A stretch of DNA of 64,000 nt from Myrica gale (Eukaryota > Streptophyta > Magnoliopsida > Fagales > Myricaceae): contig OZ005605.1 of the NCBI GenBank assembly GCA_963930655.1, positions 13,151,501-13,215,500 on the forward strand. Reading direction: 5' to 3'. Below are positions 47,945 through 60,400 of this stretch, one piece after another; positions within the stretch are counted from its first letter, which is position 1, and every line of letters begins with the position of its first letter. The notes under the pieces are model-generated. The model saw only the letters and a list, made by a program, of their open reading frames with translations. It had not been told where the DNA came from and ran no database searches. The translations under genes and the position numbers were made by a program.

Positions 47945-50900
47945 TGTTGAGTTATCTAGCACAGAAGAATAACGAGACTTTCTGTTATTTCAGTTGTATA
48001 GCAGAATTAGTTTCTTTCTGTTATTTCAGTTGTATAGCAATTTAGTCGAGTTAATTTTCTGTTAGAAGTCTTGCTGAGCTGGACCACTAAGCTTGTATTC
48101 TATATAAAGCCTTTTCCTTCATAATAAAAGTGCGATGAATATTTCAGAAGTTGTTCTCTGTTTTCTCCCTTTCTCTATCATCTTTTTCATCATGGTATCA
48201 GAGGAATAGCTTTCACTGCTCGATTTCAACCTAAGTCCCAATAAAAATGGCGGCCAATACTAGATCTTCATCAGTGCTTGATGATCCTACGAATCCTTAT
48301 TTCTTACACAATGGAGATAGTTCGTCCAGTGTCCTTGTCTCACAACCACTGAATGGAGGAGACAACTACAACGCTTGGAAGCGTTCCATGACCATTGCTC
48401 TCAGTGTGAAGAATAAATTAGGATTCGTCAATGGCTTAATGCACAAGCCACAATCCAACAATGCTATGTTAGCACATTGGAACCGATGCAACTTGATGGT
48501 TCTGTCATGGCTCGTTAATTCTTTGTCAAAAGAAATTGCGAGTAGCGTTTTGTACATCGATTCAGCCAAAGAGATGTGGGATGAATTGAAGGAACGCTTT
48601 GCCGAGAGTAATGGACCACGGATTTTTCAACTGCAACGTTCGATTTCATCTTTACATCAAGGACAAATGACAGTAAGTTCTTACTTCACAAAAATGAAAG
48701 GGTTTTGGGATGAAATGATGAATTTTAAGCCCCAACCAGTTTGTAAATGCAAACCTTCATGCACTTGTGGAATGATCAAATTGCTGATGGATTATTATCA
48801 TCAAGAGCAGATAATGCAATTTCTAAATGGATTGAATGAATCCTATTCTGCTACAAGAGAGCAGATTCTCTTACTTGATCATCGACCTCCAATCAACAAA
48901 GTTTATGCTATGATCCTTACTCAAGAGAGGCAAAGAGGCATTACAGTTTCAGCAGAGACTAATTCAGATGCCACTGCATTGATAAGTAGGTTCAACACAA
49001 CACCATAGCTTCGAGGAAAATCTGGCTTCCCTAGGAAAGATCGGCCCATCTGCAGTCATTGTGGAATGACAGGGCATGTTGTGGATAAATGTTATAAATT
49101 GCATGGATATCCACCAGGGTATAAGCCTATTCGTTTCTCACAAAATCCCAAATCAAGTGTTAATCAAGCTACTGGTTTTCCTGAGAATTCTTCTGTTAAT
49201 GGTGATGAAAGTTCTCGACAGCCTCAATTTCCTATTTCCCAAGAGCAGTGTGAACAACTTCTTCAATTGCTTAAAATCCATGAACATCAGTCCACCTCTC
49301 ATTATGCAAATGTGGTTCACGCATCTGTTCCTTCTACCTCTCATTCCACAGATTGTCTTACCAACACAGCAGGTATAATTACTAACACTTGCTCTGTTTT
49401 CTCTCCACAAAATTCTTCTGTTTTCAGCATCAATACTATTCTTATTCCATGGATCTTAGATTCTGGTGCCACTAACCACATCATTTGTTCACCAAGCCTT
49501 TTTACTACTATTTCTTCAGCTATTAATTCCAAAGTTCAATTGCCAAATGGTAGCTTTGTGATGGTTACTCATATTGGTTCTGTACAACTTACTCCCACTT
49601 TGTTATTAACCAATGTGCTGTGTGTACCATCTTTCCATTTTAACCTTATCTCTGTTAATCAATTGACAAAATCATCTTCCTATTGCTTACTCATGATCTC
49701 TGGCCATTGTCTAATTCAGGACCTGTCTTCTTGGAAGACGATTGGACTTTGTAAGGAGAGTAAAGGTTTGTACCATCTTGTACACCATTCCTCTCCAGCT
49801 CCAATTTTCAATTCTAATGTTTTTGCTTTAGCTTCCAATAAATCTAGCTTTATTGAAGACACTGTAAATGATCTTTGGCATTGTCGTTTAGGTCATGTTC
49901 CATTTGATCGAATTCAGTTGTTACATAAAGCATTCCCTTTCATTAGTTCTAATAAAACTCATTGTAGTTCCTGCCATTATGCAAAGCAGTCTCGGTTACC
50001 CTTTCCTCTTAGTACTACCACTTCCTCTTGTGTTTTTGATCTTATTCATTGTGATATTTGGGGTCTTCTTTCTACAAAATCATTAAATGGTTCTCAATAC
50101 TTCCTAACCATTGTTGATGATTTTTCCAAATGCACTTGGATTTTTCTAATGAAACACAAGTCTGATACAAGATCTATTCTCATCTCCTTTGTTCAAACTA
50201 TTGAGCTGCAATTCAAGTCCAATATCAAGAACATACGTACTGATAATGGACCTGAATTTTCTATATCTGATTTCTACTCTTCTAAAGGCATTTGTCATCA
50301 AACTAGTAGTGTTGAAACTCCACAACAAAATGGTGTTGTGGAACGTAAACATAGACATATTCTTAATGTAGCTCGTGCCTTAAGATTCCATGCACATCTC
50401 CCTTTACAATTTTGGGGAGAATGTGTTCTTACAGCCGTTTTTCTTATCAATCGAACCCCTACACCTCTTCTGCACAATAAGTCTCCTTTTGAATGTCTTT
50501 TTCATATTCCACCAGATTACTCTAAATTTAGAGTTTTTGGTTGCTTGTCTTATGCTTCTACTCTAAAACATAATCGACATAAATTTGATCCTAGAGCTAG
50601 GCAATGCATTTTTCTTGGATATCCTTCTAATGTCAAAGGATATCGTCTATATGACCTTACTTCTCATTCTATTTTCTTTTCCCGTGATGTTGTTTTCTAT
50701 GAAAACATATTTCCTTTCAAATCTCTTTCTTTTCCTACACAAGTTTCTCCTTCCAATGATCCTCCTCTTCCTGTTGCAGTTTCTTTACCTCCAAATTTTT
50801 CCACTCCTATTCCTTTTCTTCCTGATCATAATGATTAACTTTTTACTCTCCATGATTTTCCACCTCTGCCTACTCCTAGTAATTCTGCTTCTAGACAGTC

Positions 50901-52888
50901 CACTAGGATTCGCAAAGCTCCATCTTACTTACAAGATTACCATTGTAATCTTTTATCTTCTTATTCTGTCCAAAGTCTTTCTAAAGAACAAGGTCTTGTA
51001 AAGGCTGGCCAGCCTTACCCTATTTCTAATCATTTGTCTTACACAAATTTTTCTCCTACACATCGTCATTTCATCTTATCCATTTCTACCACATCTGAAC
51101 CTAAGAACTATTTTCAAGCTTCCAAAGATCCTCAATGGTGTGAGGCAATGGCAGCTGAATTACATGCTCTTGAAGAAACTAAAACTTGGACTTTGGTTAG
51201 TCTTCCTCCTGGTAAGGATGCCATAGGTTGCAAGTGGGTTTATAGGATAAAATACAAGGCTGATGGCTCCATTGAGAGGTTCAAGGCCAGACTTGTTGCA
51301 AAGGGGTATACTCAAGTTGAAGGGTTGGACTACATTGACACCTTTTCCTCTGTTGCAAAGTTCACCTCAGTTCGGTTGCTACTTGCTTTAGCTGCTGCCA
51401 ACAATTGGTTTTTGTATCAGCTTAACATTAACAATGCTTTCCTTCATGGAGATTTAAATGAAGAAGTCTACATGCATCTTCCTCAAGGTTATCATTCAGC
51501 AGATTCCAGGAAAGTGTGCAAGCTTCAAAAATCACTTTATGGGCTTAAACAAGCATCATGGCAGTGGTTTTCTCGGCTTTCTACCTTTCTTCTCTCCCAT
51601 GGTTTTGTTCAATGCAAATCAGATTACTCTCTCTTTACTAAACTCCATGGTTCTCAATTTATGGCTTTATTGGTCTATGTAGACGATATTCTCATAGCTA
51701 GCACTGATATGCCATCTGTTTCTGCTATTAAAGCCTTGCTGCATCAGGAGTTTAAGATTAAAGATCTTGGGATTCCCAAGTTCTTTCTTGGTATTGAGAT
51801 TGCTCGGTCTTCCAAAGGTATTTTCCTTTGTCAACGAAAATATACTTTGGATTTACTTGAAGACTCGGGTTATTTGGGTTGCAAAGCTGCCAAAACTCCT
51901 CTTGACCAACATACCAAGCTTTCGATTTCTTATGGAGACCTCTTACCAGATCCTTCCATTTATCGTCGGTTAATTGGCAGGTTACTCTACCTTACATTAA
52001 CCAGACCTGATCTTTCTCATTCAATCCATATTCTCACTCAATATATGGACAAACCTAGAGCTCCTCACCTTGTTGCTGGTCACAGAGTTCTTAGGTACTT
52101 AAAATCCAATCCTGGACAAGGTCTCTATTACTCTTCCAATTCCCAGCTGCACCTCAAAGCCTTTTGTGACTCTAATTGGGCTGGTTGCCCTGATACCCGC
52201 AAGTCCCTCACTGGTTTTTGCATCTTCCTTGGTTCTTCTCTTATTTCATGGAAGTGTAAAAAGCAAACCACCATTTCTCGTTCCTCAGCTGAATCTGAAT
52301 ACAGAGCCATGGCTGCTACATGTTGTGAGCTTCAATGGTTGGTTTATTTACTTGCTGAGTTACACTCACCTCATGATCGACCAGCTTTACTTTTTTGTGA
52401 CAACCAGGCAGCCCTTCACATCGCTGCTAATCCCATTTTTCATGAACGCACCAAGCATATTGATTTAGATTGCCATTTTGTGCGTGAGAAGATTCAAAGC
52501 AAGCTGGTTCATCCTCTAAAAATCTCTACTACTCATCAGCTCAGTGATATCTTCACCAAGCAACTCGGTATTTCACAATTCTATTACTTGTTGTCCAAGA
52601 TGGGAGTGATCGATCCTCACACTCCATCTTGAGGGGGGGGTGTTGAGTTATCTAGCACAGAAGAATAACGAGACTTTCTGTTATTTCAGTTGTATAGCAG
52701 AATTAGTTTCTTTCTGTTATTTCAGTTGTATAGCAATTTAGTCGAGTTAATTTTCTGTTAGAAGTCTTGCTGAGCTGGACCACTAGGCTTGTATTCTATA
52801 TAAAGCCTTTTCCTTCATAATAAAAGTGCGATGAATATTTCAGAAGTTGTTCTCTGTTTTCTCCCTTTCTCTAGCATCTTTTTCATCA
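47945..52888 (+). mobile_element. Young, nearly whole Copia (Ale/Retrofit-like) retrotransposon
   Basis: 4,944 bp with two 248-bp LTRs (47945-48192 and 52641-52888) that differ at only two positions. The flanking target duplication GGATA is perfect (47940-47944 and 52889-52893). A primer-binding-like TGGTATCAGAGG starts at 48193 and a purine tract GAGGGGGGGG ends at 52640. Gag is at 48247-49008. The knuckle, protease ([11 protein letters not shown]), integrase with its HHCC region and C-terminal part, reverse transcriptase ([20 protein letters not shown]) and RNase H ([23 protein letters not shown]) occur in Copia order over 49066-52632. About two breaks interrupt the coding region. LTR divergence of about 0.8% suggests roughly 0.3-0.6 million years at commonly used plant rates. 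It sits inside the LINE. Confidence 0.95.
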
Positions 52889-53424
52889 GGATACTCTATG
52901 GTGGGTGAGGTATCAGGTGGTGCACCAAGGGTTTGAATTGAAGCTGGATCTATGAAAATCAATTTTGATGCTTCTGTCAAGGACGATGTTGTGTGTATTG
53001 CAGCTGTGTGCAGGGATCACAGGGGAAGCATTATCTGCGCCCGGATTGATCAATTACAGGGGTCTCAGCCTATTAAAGGCGAAGCCTGTGCTGCTCGATT
53101 GGCTCTCTCTCTTGCAGAAGAATGTGCGGTTGAAGATGTTATAGTGGAGGGTGATGCTCTTAGTGTTATTAATCAGGTTATCCAGGTGGACAGATCTCCG
53201 GACTGGATTATTGAAGGTGAAGTGGCTACTCTGCAAGCTTTACTCAATTCCCACTCTAGATGGAGGATTCAGTGGACTCCGCGTGATGCTAATTGTATGG
53301 CGCATAAATTAGCTAATTAGGGCAGGGAGTGTAATTATTGTGGGAATGTTCCTGTTGAGGATATGCCGGCTGCTATTATCATTTGTGACGAATCTGCTGG
53401 AAGCAACTGAGCTGTGTGTTGTAC

Positions 53425-53534
53425 ATTTTACCTGTATTCCAACTTAGACAGCAGATGGGTTTCGATCCCCCTTGAAAGGATCTCGTTTCTTTAATAAAAC
53501 ATCGTTGCTTAGAAAAAGAAAAAAAAAAAAAAAA
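53425..53534 (+). mobile_element. Short polyA retrocopy in the LINE 3' end
   Basis: About 110 bp ending in an interrupted A-run (53513-53534), with the near-duplicate flanks CTGAGCTGTGTGTTGTACAT (53407-53426) and CTGAGCTGTGTTGTAGATTT (53537-53556). A second A-run at 53569-53578, after the right flank, is then the LINE's own tail. The source of the insert is not recognised. Confidence 0.5.
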
Positions 53535-53666
53535 GCTGAGCTGTGTTGTAGATTTCACGTTACGTAGAAAAAAAAAAGGGAGGAGAGGCCAAAGCACTTA
53601 GAAGAAAGCCTATTATTTGGCAAGAGCTTTTGACTCGAGTGTTGATAAAAAGAAAATTTTCTTCTC

Positions 53667-53818
53667 TCACCTCCCATTGCTCGAGGAATAAGAGAAGTTC
53701 CTGGGGCTCCCCATCAGTGGCCTCATTAAGTCGATAACATTGCTGGCCACCCTATTGTAGCAAGCAAGCGTCCTAGCACTCTTGTCAGGGATGAACTTTG
53801 AGCAGCCCCTAATGGCAT
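53667..53818 (-). other. Orphan open segment resembling a terminal exon
   Basis: On the minus strand an acceptor-like TAATTAACAG is followed by a 50-codon open segment (after a two-base partial codon). It reads R-G-C-S-K-F-I-P-D-K-S-A-R-T-L-A-C-Y-N-R and later V-I-D-L-M-R-P-L-M before a TGA. It lies about 600 bp downstream of the stop of the MEE22-like gene on the same strand. The G+C content and amino-acid mix look coding. I do not recognise the protein. It could be an alternative last exon, a gene remnant or chance. Confidence 0.3.
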
Positions 53819-53976
53819 CTGTTAATTAGACGGCTGAAGAAGATCAAGTATGAGCTACATAGATGGAATGTTATTTTGCAAATTTGGCAAAAAAGTATAC
53901 ACCAGTCAAGCTTTCTCATTTATATTCTAGATGAAGATTCATAAAAAAAATTTACAGATAGAGAAACGGGCAAGCT

Positions 53977-54303
53977 GACAGCTGAAGGCAGTGCATATAA
54001 GATCAAAACTTTTCTCCAGAGTACAAACAAGTAATTCTTAAGGCATTTACAGAGTCTGTCCCATAATCTTTATCTTCTGGAGATATACTAGCCCTCAATG
54101 GCATGATTTAATAAAACCTTTAAACTAAGGCTAAAGATTTCGTGTAAGAAGTTCTACATGATGGCGGATGCAACTGCAGACAGTGGTCAAAAGATCAAAA
54201 AATTTCTCAACCCAATGGGTAAACAGAGATGCCTCAAAATAATCTGCCCAGAATCTCCATCTTTAGGAGATATACCAGCCCTCAATGAGCAGTGAATCAA
54301 AAT
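53977..54303 (-). repeat. Diverged tandem duplication in the 3' region of the MEE22-like gene
   Basis: Two units of about 140 bp (53977-54117 and 54160-54303) share AGATCAAAA, TTTCTC, GGAGATATACYAGCCCTCAA and ATGRSCAGTGA-like words in order. The units lie just beyond the stop codon at 54416, probably in the 3' UTR. Confidence 0.65.
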
Positions 54304-54415
54304 GTCTTACTTTCATTCAAATGGAACAGTGAAGAGAAGCTTCCTGGTTCACACCCAGGTCAGAGTACCAGCGGTTGTGTTATACCCAGTTTGCAACTGT
54401 GTAGTACCCCAATTC

Positions 54416-57400
54416 CTATTTCTTTTTTGCACAAGCTGCATGTAAAAGCCGCACTGACAAGTCCTGTTGCCCCTTGCTCAGCAAAGAAAACCACTTCCTT
54501 ACATAATAAGCATGAACAGACTGGGTTGAAGTAGCGGGAATCTCCCCATTGCCCTGAATGAGTGTGTCAAAATCAAGAGGAAGAAGCTCAAGCAAGGCAG
54601 TAATGGTGGCAACTTGAAGAGGAAGACCAGCTTTCATGGTAGACTCTCGACTCAGAAAAGCAGATAAACTACCCCTCAAACTTTGAACACCTTTATCTTC
54701 ATATCCACCAGCATCAACTCCAATACTGAAAAACAAAATCAGAATTGAATTACTAGATTAAAGCCAATAAATTGACAAACTTGAGAGTGACACAGGCAAT
54801 ACGGACTCAAATATCTCAATTGCAATATTCTTTGGAGTGCACGCACTTGCTTTTGCATAAACAGGACAACACACCACAAGGGCATTGAGCAAGTATCCAC
54901 TTTACAGAGCTTGGTCCCACCAAGGTAGGACATCCAAAAAGAAATGCATAAAAGGATGAGTCCATAAATGTACCTATGATATATTTATACGGGTTCAATC
55001 AAGTCAGCCCAAAGGTTCTGTTTTCTATCTGGCATAAAACTTGTTTATACTTTTCGGAACCACCTATATAAATACAAGAAAAAACCTTCTTCTACAGAAC
55101 TTGAAAGAATCAAACAAGAAATATCTCGCAAGTTAGGACTTCCAAGTTAAATTACATCAGAGGGTGGACTAACATCTCCAATTCACAATCCTAAATAGCC
55201 ATCTGATATTCAATCAAATTAAACATTAACATATCTGTCGCTAATAAGAAAAAAACATACACCTACCTCCCAAGTTGACCAAGGAGAACAACAATAGCTG
55301 CAGCAAAGTTCTCCCACACACATGACTCCAAAATTGTCAACAGCTGAGGGACCATTTTGATGCTTGTCCAATCCCATTTCTGCAATAAAAGAGCAAAACA
55401 GGCAAATCATGTTTGTCTCCCAGTACCAGTTGAACCAATGAAGCTACAAGAAGCGGAAAGGGTATTACAAGATAAATAAAAGTTTCCAAGACCTTCAATC
55501 AAAACTCCATAACTTTCGAAACTAGCCTTAATAAATCAAACAGATTTGCAGCAGATATATGCATCTTTCACGATTCCAGTCAAAAGCACAGCTCTGTTCA
55601 AGCAAAACTAAAACCACAGGGCCTCAAAACAATGCCTTTAAAGATTTTTACTTTCAACACATCGACCTCATGTCTATTAGAGACCAAAGTATACCAAACA
55701 AAATCCTCTCAATATAACTAGTGTTACTGCATGGATCAGGATTATGAATTCTACAGTTCATCATTTAGATAATATTCAAGTATTTGAAAAGTCAATTTGA
55801 AATTTTCAGGTTTAGTTACCAAGATCAAATAATAAGCTACTCAATGATAAAAGGAATAAAAATCTGCAACTAGAGTGGCTCTTCCTAATCCTAAAGGCCC
55901 CAAGGAATACCTAATTGGAATCAAAGAGTGTACTTTCATCAATTCTTTTAGTTACATGTAATATCTTAATCTTTAAGTGGACCATTCGAAAACAATTGGA
56001 TGATGACAATATCATATTATAGTCCTTGCATTATGAACATTCTGCTTTAGTTAGTTTGACACAAAATCATCAAGAAATAGTATCAACTTATTCCTGAAAC
56101 ACGATTGATCTGATGGACACATTAACCCCATTACCAATCAATTTCCCTTGAGATTCACAAAATTAAATCCAAAACGGTATCTTTCAAAAACAAAATACTA
56201 CTGGTCTAGTTTCAATTCATTCTGGTAGAACCTCATTTTTTTCAACTTGATGAAAAGAGAAAAAGAGACATATAATGTGATAAAACTCCTCAAAAACAAA
56301 CCCCGTTACAGTCCAAAAATCATATTTATACACCTGTATCGTAACCTCATAACATATTCAGATAGAGAAAGAAAAGGAAGATTATTATGATCTTCAATTA
56401 AATGAACTATAGATTAGATCCAGATAACCCCCTCTTTTTGGACCATACTATAAACAAAGGTTTTATTGTGTATATTTTACCCATGTTATGACTTCCAAGT
56501 CTAATTACCTAACACGAGCAAAATTGTTTTACCTCCACATGAGTTTCAAGGGCAGTTCACATGCAACCACTAAGCAAGGATTATAAATCAATATTCCGTG
56601 TAATTTCTCTTGAGGTTGAATTTCTAAAAGCTCACACCCGATACCTAAATATATTCAAAATTTCAGAAACTTGATAAAAATAAAGAGTTGATAACACTGA
56701 ATCAAACGAAAATCCCATACCGTATTGCAGGCAACTAGCTCCAACAATGACAAGACATCACTAAGGAGGCAGAGACTCATATAAACAGCCAAATCTGATT
56801 GGGTAGTGGGCACGTCATACTTGTCCAAACAACAGGAGGCATCAGAATTCATATCAGATGCACAGTAAACCCCTTCACGGCATGAAGGAACTTCAGATTT
56901 AAAATTGTCAAACAGAACTCTGGAATTCAAAAAAGTAACTGATTTAACCATATCGTAATTTGTGGTTTCCAACACAGCATTATTCTGGAGCACTTCTAAA
57001 AGCAGTGATGTAACCATATCTACAGAAACAGCACCCTCTGCAAATGGGCATTTTCCGGATGGATGGAACTGAACATAAACCTCGCTTACAGATGGAGAAC
57101 AACAGGCAGCACGAACTGACAAATTTATTCCCTCAAGTAACATGACTATTGATTTGAAGACAGTCACAAACAAACCAAACTTTGTGAGGCCAAAGAACTT
57201 CTGTCCACATAGATAAGCAAAGACATGTAGAATAGTAAGCACCAATGAAGAGTCACAGGCATGCCTCCGAAAGATGTTATAGGATGCCTCATAAATAAAA
57301 CCAATTTGGTCAATTGCTGCACATATTGATGCTAATATGATGCTACCGGCCACCAACTGATCAGCTGAAGCAACTTCATGAAACAACATAACATTCACAC

Positions 57401-60400
57401 CATCCAAGAGGAAGTCAATTCTTGAATCACATTTGATAAATCCCTCAGAAGACATGTTATTATACACCATCACTCTTCCATTTATGAGGAAATCCTCAAT
57501 GAGCCTGAGCAATCCATCCAAAAAAAAGAAATCCGCCAACATGCTTTTTGTCTCCACATCAGACATCACTACTGTCAAGAAAAACAGAAAAGGGTCAGTC
57601 AACAGAACTATGATCACCAAATCAAAAATTTTAATGAACTACTTAAATATAATATTCTACCACAAAGAGCTATGCCATCAATGAACAGACCTTCATGAAT
57701 GTGCCGAGAGAATGAATCCAAGCAGAGGGTGAAATCCCGATTTGAAGACTTTCCAAAAATCCTTGGAGCAGCCGTGGACATATTGAGCAGTAACAATGTA
57801 AAGAACACACAAACCTTTTCCCTAAGACAAGTGAACAACATGAAAATTAAATTAACTCTCCAACCTTAACAAAACTCATCCTCTTACTGAACTCAAAGCC
57901 TCCATATATCTTCTTTGTTCTTTCATATAACCTCCATAAAATAATTAAATTGGAGAAAATAAAAGCAAAATTATGGAAATAATAACGAGCAATTAAGCAA
58001 CTCCCATGCAAGCCCTAAAGCAGGAAGACTTGTGATCTTTGATGGTAATTAATCACTTACCCAAGTAAAAGATTTTCGTCCATCTTAAGAGTAAGCAGAA
58101 TCTTTGGCACCACCCAGTCTGTTTGAGAAAGCAAAGAGCACTGAGTGATACAAGTTTTAGCAGCTCTAAATACCCTGGAAATGATGTTGTGATCCCCAAT
58201 ATTAGGAATCACAATAGAGTATTTTGGAATAGTGTCATGTGCTAACCCAAGTTCACTTTGAAATGGAATCTTAACTTCCTCATCCCTTGATATAGGCAAG
58301 CTTGACATGCCCACATCCAGACCAGAGTTCTGCTGAGGACTATCTTTTCCTGTCTCTACAGTGCTGCAGAAACCATTCCCATTGACAGCTGAGGAATTAT
58401 GACAGCCTACATTTTTATGAGGTGACAGATTATTGGAAGGTCCTACAACATTGAGTTTTAGCTTATTGGAGTCAATTTCAGCGTCAATAACCTCAAAGCT
58501 GCAAGTAGGCAATATGTTTTCTTCATCTGTTGCCAATTTTTTATAGACCTGGTCCTCTACTAAAGCGTCAGAATTATCAACATCAAGAATTAGAGCGTCA
58601 TGCAAGTCAACACTAGGAAGAGTTGGAGACACTGGAATTTCCATTGCCATCCTGAAACGTTGTTCATCAGCAGCATTGTCCAAGTCTAGCAATTTCATAT
58701 AGTCACCATCAGCTACATCCTCAAAACTTCCCACAGTTTCAACATCACTTGCATCCTCCAGCACTTCAGTTTCCACACTCTCCATCCTCTTCCACTTGTC
58801 ACTGACAAAAAATTGCTTTGCAAGTACTTTTTCATGATTTAACTTGCTGTTCTTGTGCAAACCAGCAAGCTTAGCATGTGGAATGCATTGCAGACTAGGA
58901 GTCAGACGTGTTCCTTCTTTCAAGGGGTTGCCTACCTGCTTGTCTACCATACCATTAAACAAAGATAGCTTCTCCTCGATCTGCATATGCAACTTCTTAC
59001 CCTTAGAGTACAAATATTCCATGGATTCAACATAATCAAGTAACTGCTTTCTCTTCCTAAGATGCTTACTTCTTCCAACACCATCACGAGTATGATTTTT
59101 TACATTATTTTCAGCCACCTCAGCAGATTTTTCCCTGCACCTTAACTTAGTAACTTCACCAGACAAGTTGGATATTTCTGCTTGTGCATTCAAATTCTCT
59201 TCCACCAATTTTGCAGATGTGCTAACACAAAAAGCACACTTTTCCTGTGAGCCCATCAACTGTCTATCAGAAAAAGATGCCGTACTGGAATTTATTGCAG
59301 AAGTCTGTAACATTTTCCGGTTGGAGCATCCAAGCGGAGACTCCAATTTAGAATTAGTACCTGAAATGGACTCACCAAGATTTCCTGCATATATGGGTAG
59401 CAATGGCACAAGGTGTTGTAGGTTTTGCCCAAGGGAATCAGAGGCATCCATATCTATGCAGCTAGGTGCCGGAAATTCATTATCACTTTGAAGGTGCACT
59501 CGAGATGGTTCCAAACTGCAGATCTTCTTCCTCTTGTTTAATCTTTGTGTGTGTGCCATTCGCCCAGTCTGCAAAGTGCATTAACCGATCGAGAATTCTA
59601 TACATTAGTAGATCCTTGACCAGTTGTTGGGGACGGGTGGGAACATGAAAATAGTTTTTCAAGCAAATAGAAATAACTCAATTAAGAATAATGGCTTATA
59701 ACTATGCAGCACAAAGCTAAATGCATTAAATAACTGTTATCTACAAAGCAACTCTTTAAGACAATCGAAAATCTTACTTATTTATGACCAAGAAGGAAAT
59801 TGTAGTTAAACAAGCAACATAAAAGATAAGACAAAGTGACGGGATGGATGTTTTAAAAAATTTGCTCTTGTTAACAAGAAAAGCAGGAACCAGGCTACGT
59901 CAACAAACTGGTTCAACTGCTTCAAATAACATTTAGGCTAAATGCAATCTGCAAACAATTCTAACGCTGTCCATGCATTAAAACTAGCATTAAAAGCAAA
60001 CTTATGTTCCACCCACCAGGTTATTACACAAAAAAGCCATCAGATGAATACTTGGGTTCAACTGTCATCAACCCTGCATCTGAGGAAAGTAACAGATGCC
60101 AAAACCTGTATTCTATGCTAAAACAATAAGTTCCATGACAAGCAACATTACTTCATAATTACAATTTAAAAAATATATGTTAAAGAGTTGTATTTAAAGA
60201 CAGAAGAAACCAACCTTTTCCAGATCATTTATACCTTCAACACTGGGTGAGAATGACTTGTTCAGTATATCCAGACGATTTGCAAATTGGTCAAACTCCA
60301 GCTTCAAATGACCAAGCTCGAGTTGTAGTATACGATTACGAGTTTTTTCAAACTTAGCCACTTGTTTGGCGTGCTTTACTTGCGTTTTCTCAAACTTCAG

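Larger units (their letters stand above)
44950..53578 (+). mobile_element. L1-type LINE, 5'-truncated, with two large insertions
   Basis: A reverse transcriptase is visible at 45020-45703 (NHSFISLIPK, FRPLSLCNVSYNIILKILAS, MDMAKAYDKVNWRFL, and FADD at 45654-45665) and at 46820-47220 (YLGLPLCSPRSKLEACREIQ, WMARSLSQAGRTVLIQSVAS, QFWWGF). The zinc-binding zf-RVT domain is at 47494-47775 (KIWGLKMQHRLRFCLWKVA, CPLCKEQEETYEH) and an RNase H domain at 52952-53320 (KINFDASVKDD, EACAARLALSLAEEC, DWIIEGEV). The 3' end is an A-run near 53569-53578. Several stops and frameshifts make it inactive. The insertions are retroposon copy 3 and a young Copia. The 5' end meets Gypsy sequence at about 44950, and no target duplication was identified. 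Confidence 0.85.

Noticed and set aside
52952-53320. RNase H-like frame as a host gene
   Set aside because: It is the C-terminal RNase H domain of the LINE, separated from the rest by the young Copia.
57433-57684. Plus-strand frames over the MEE22-like exons (also 60585-61076 and 59168-59491)
   Set aside because: They are antisense shadows of the Lys/Glu-rich coding exons.
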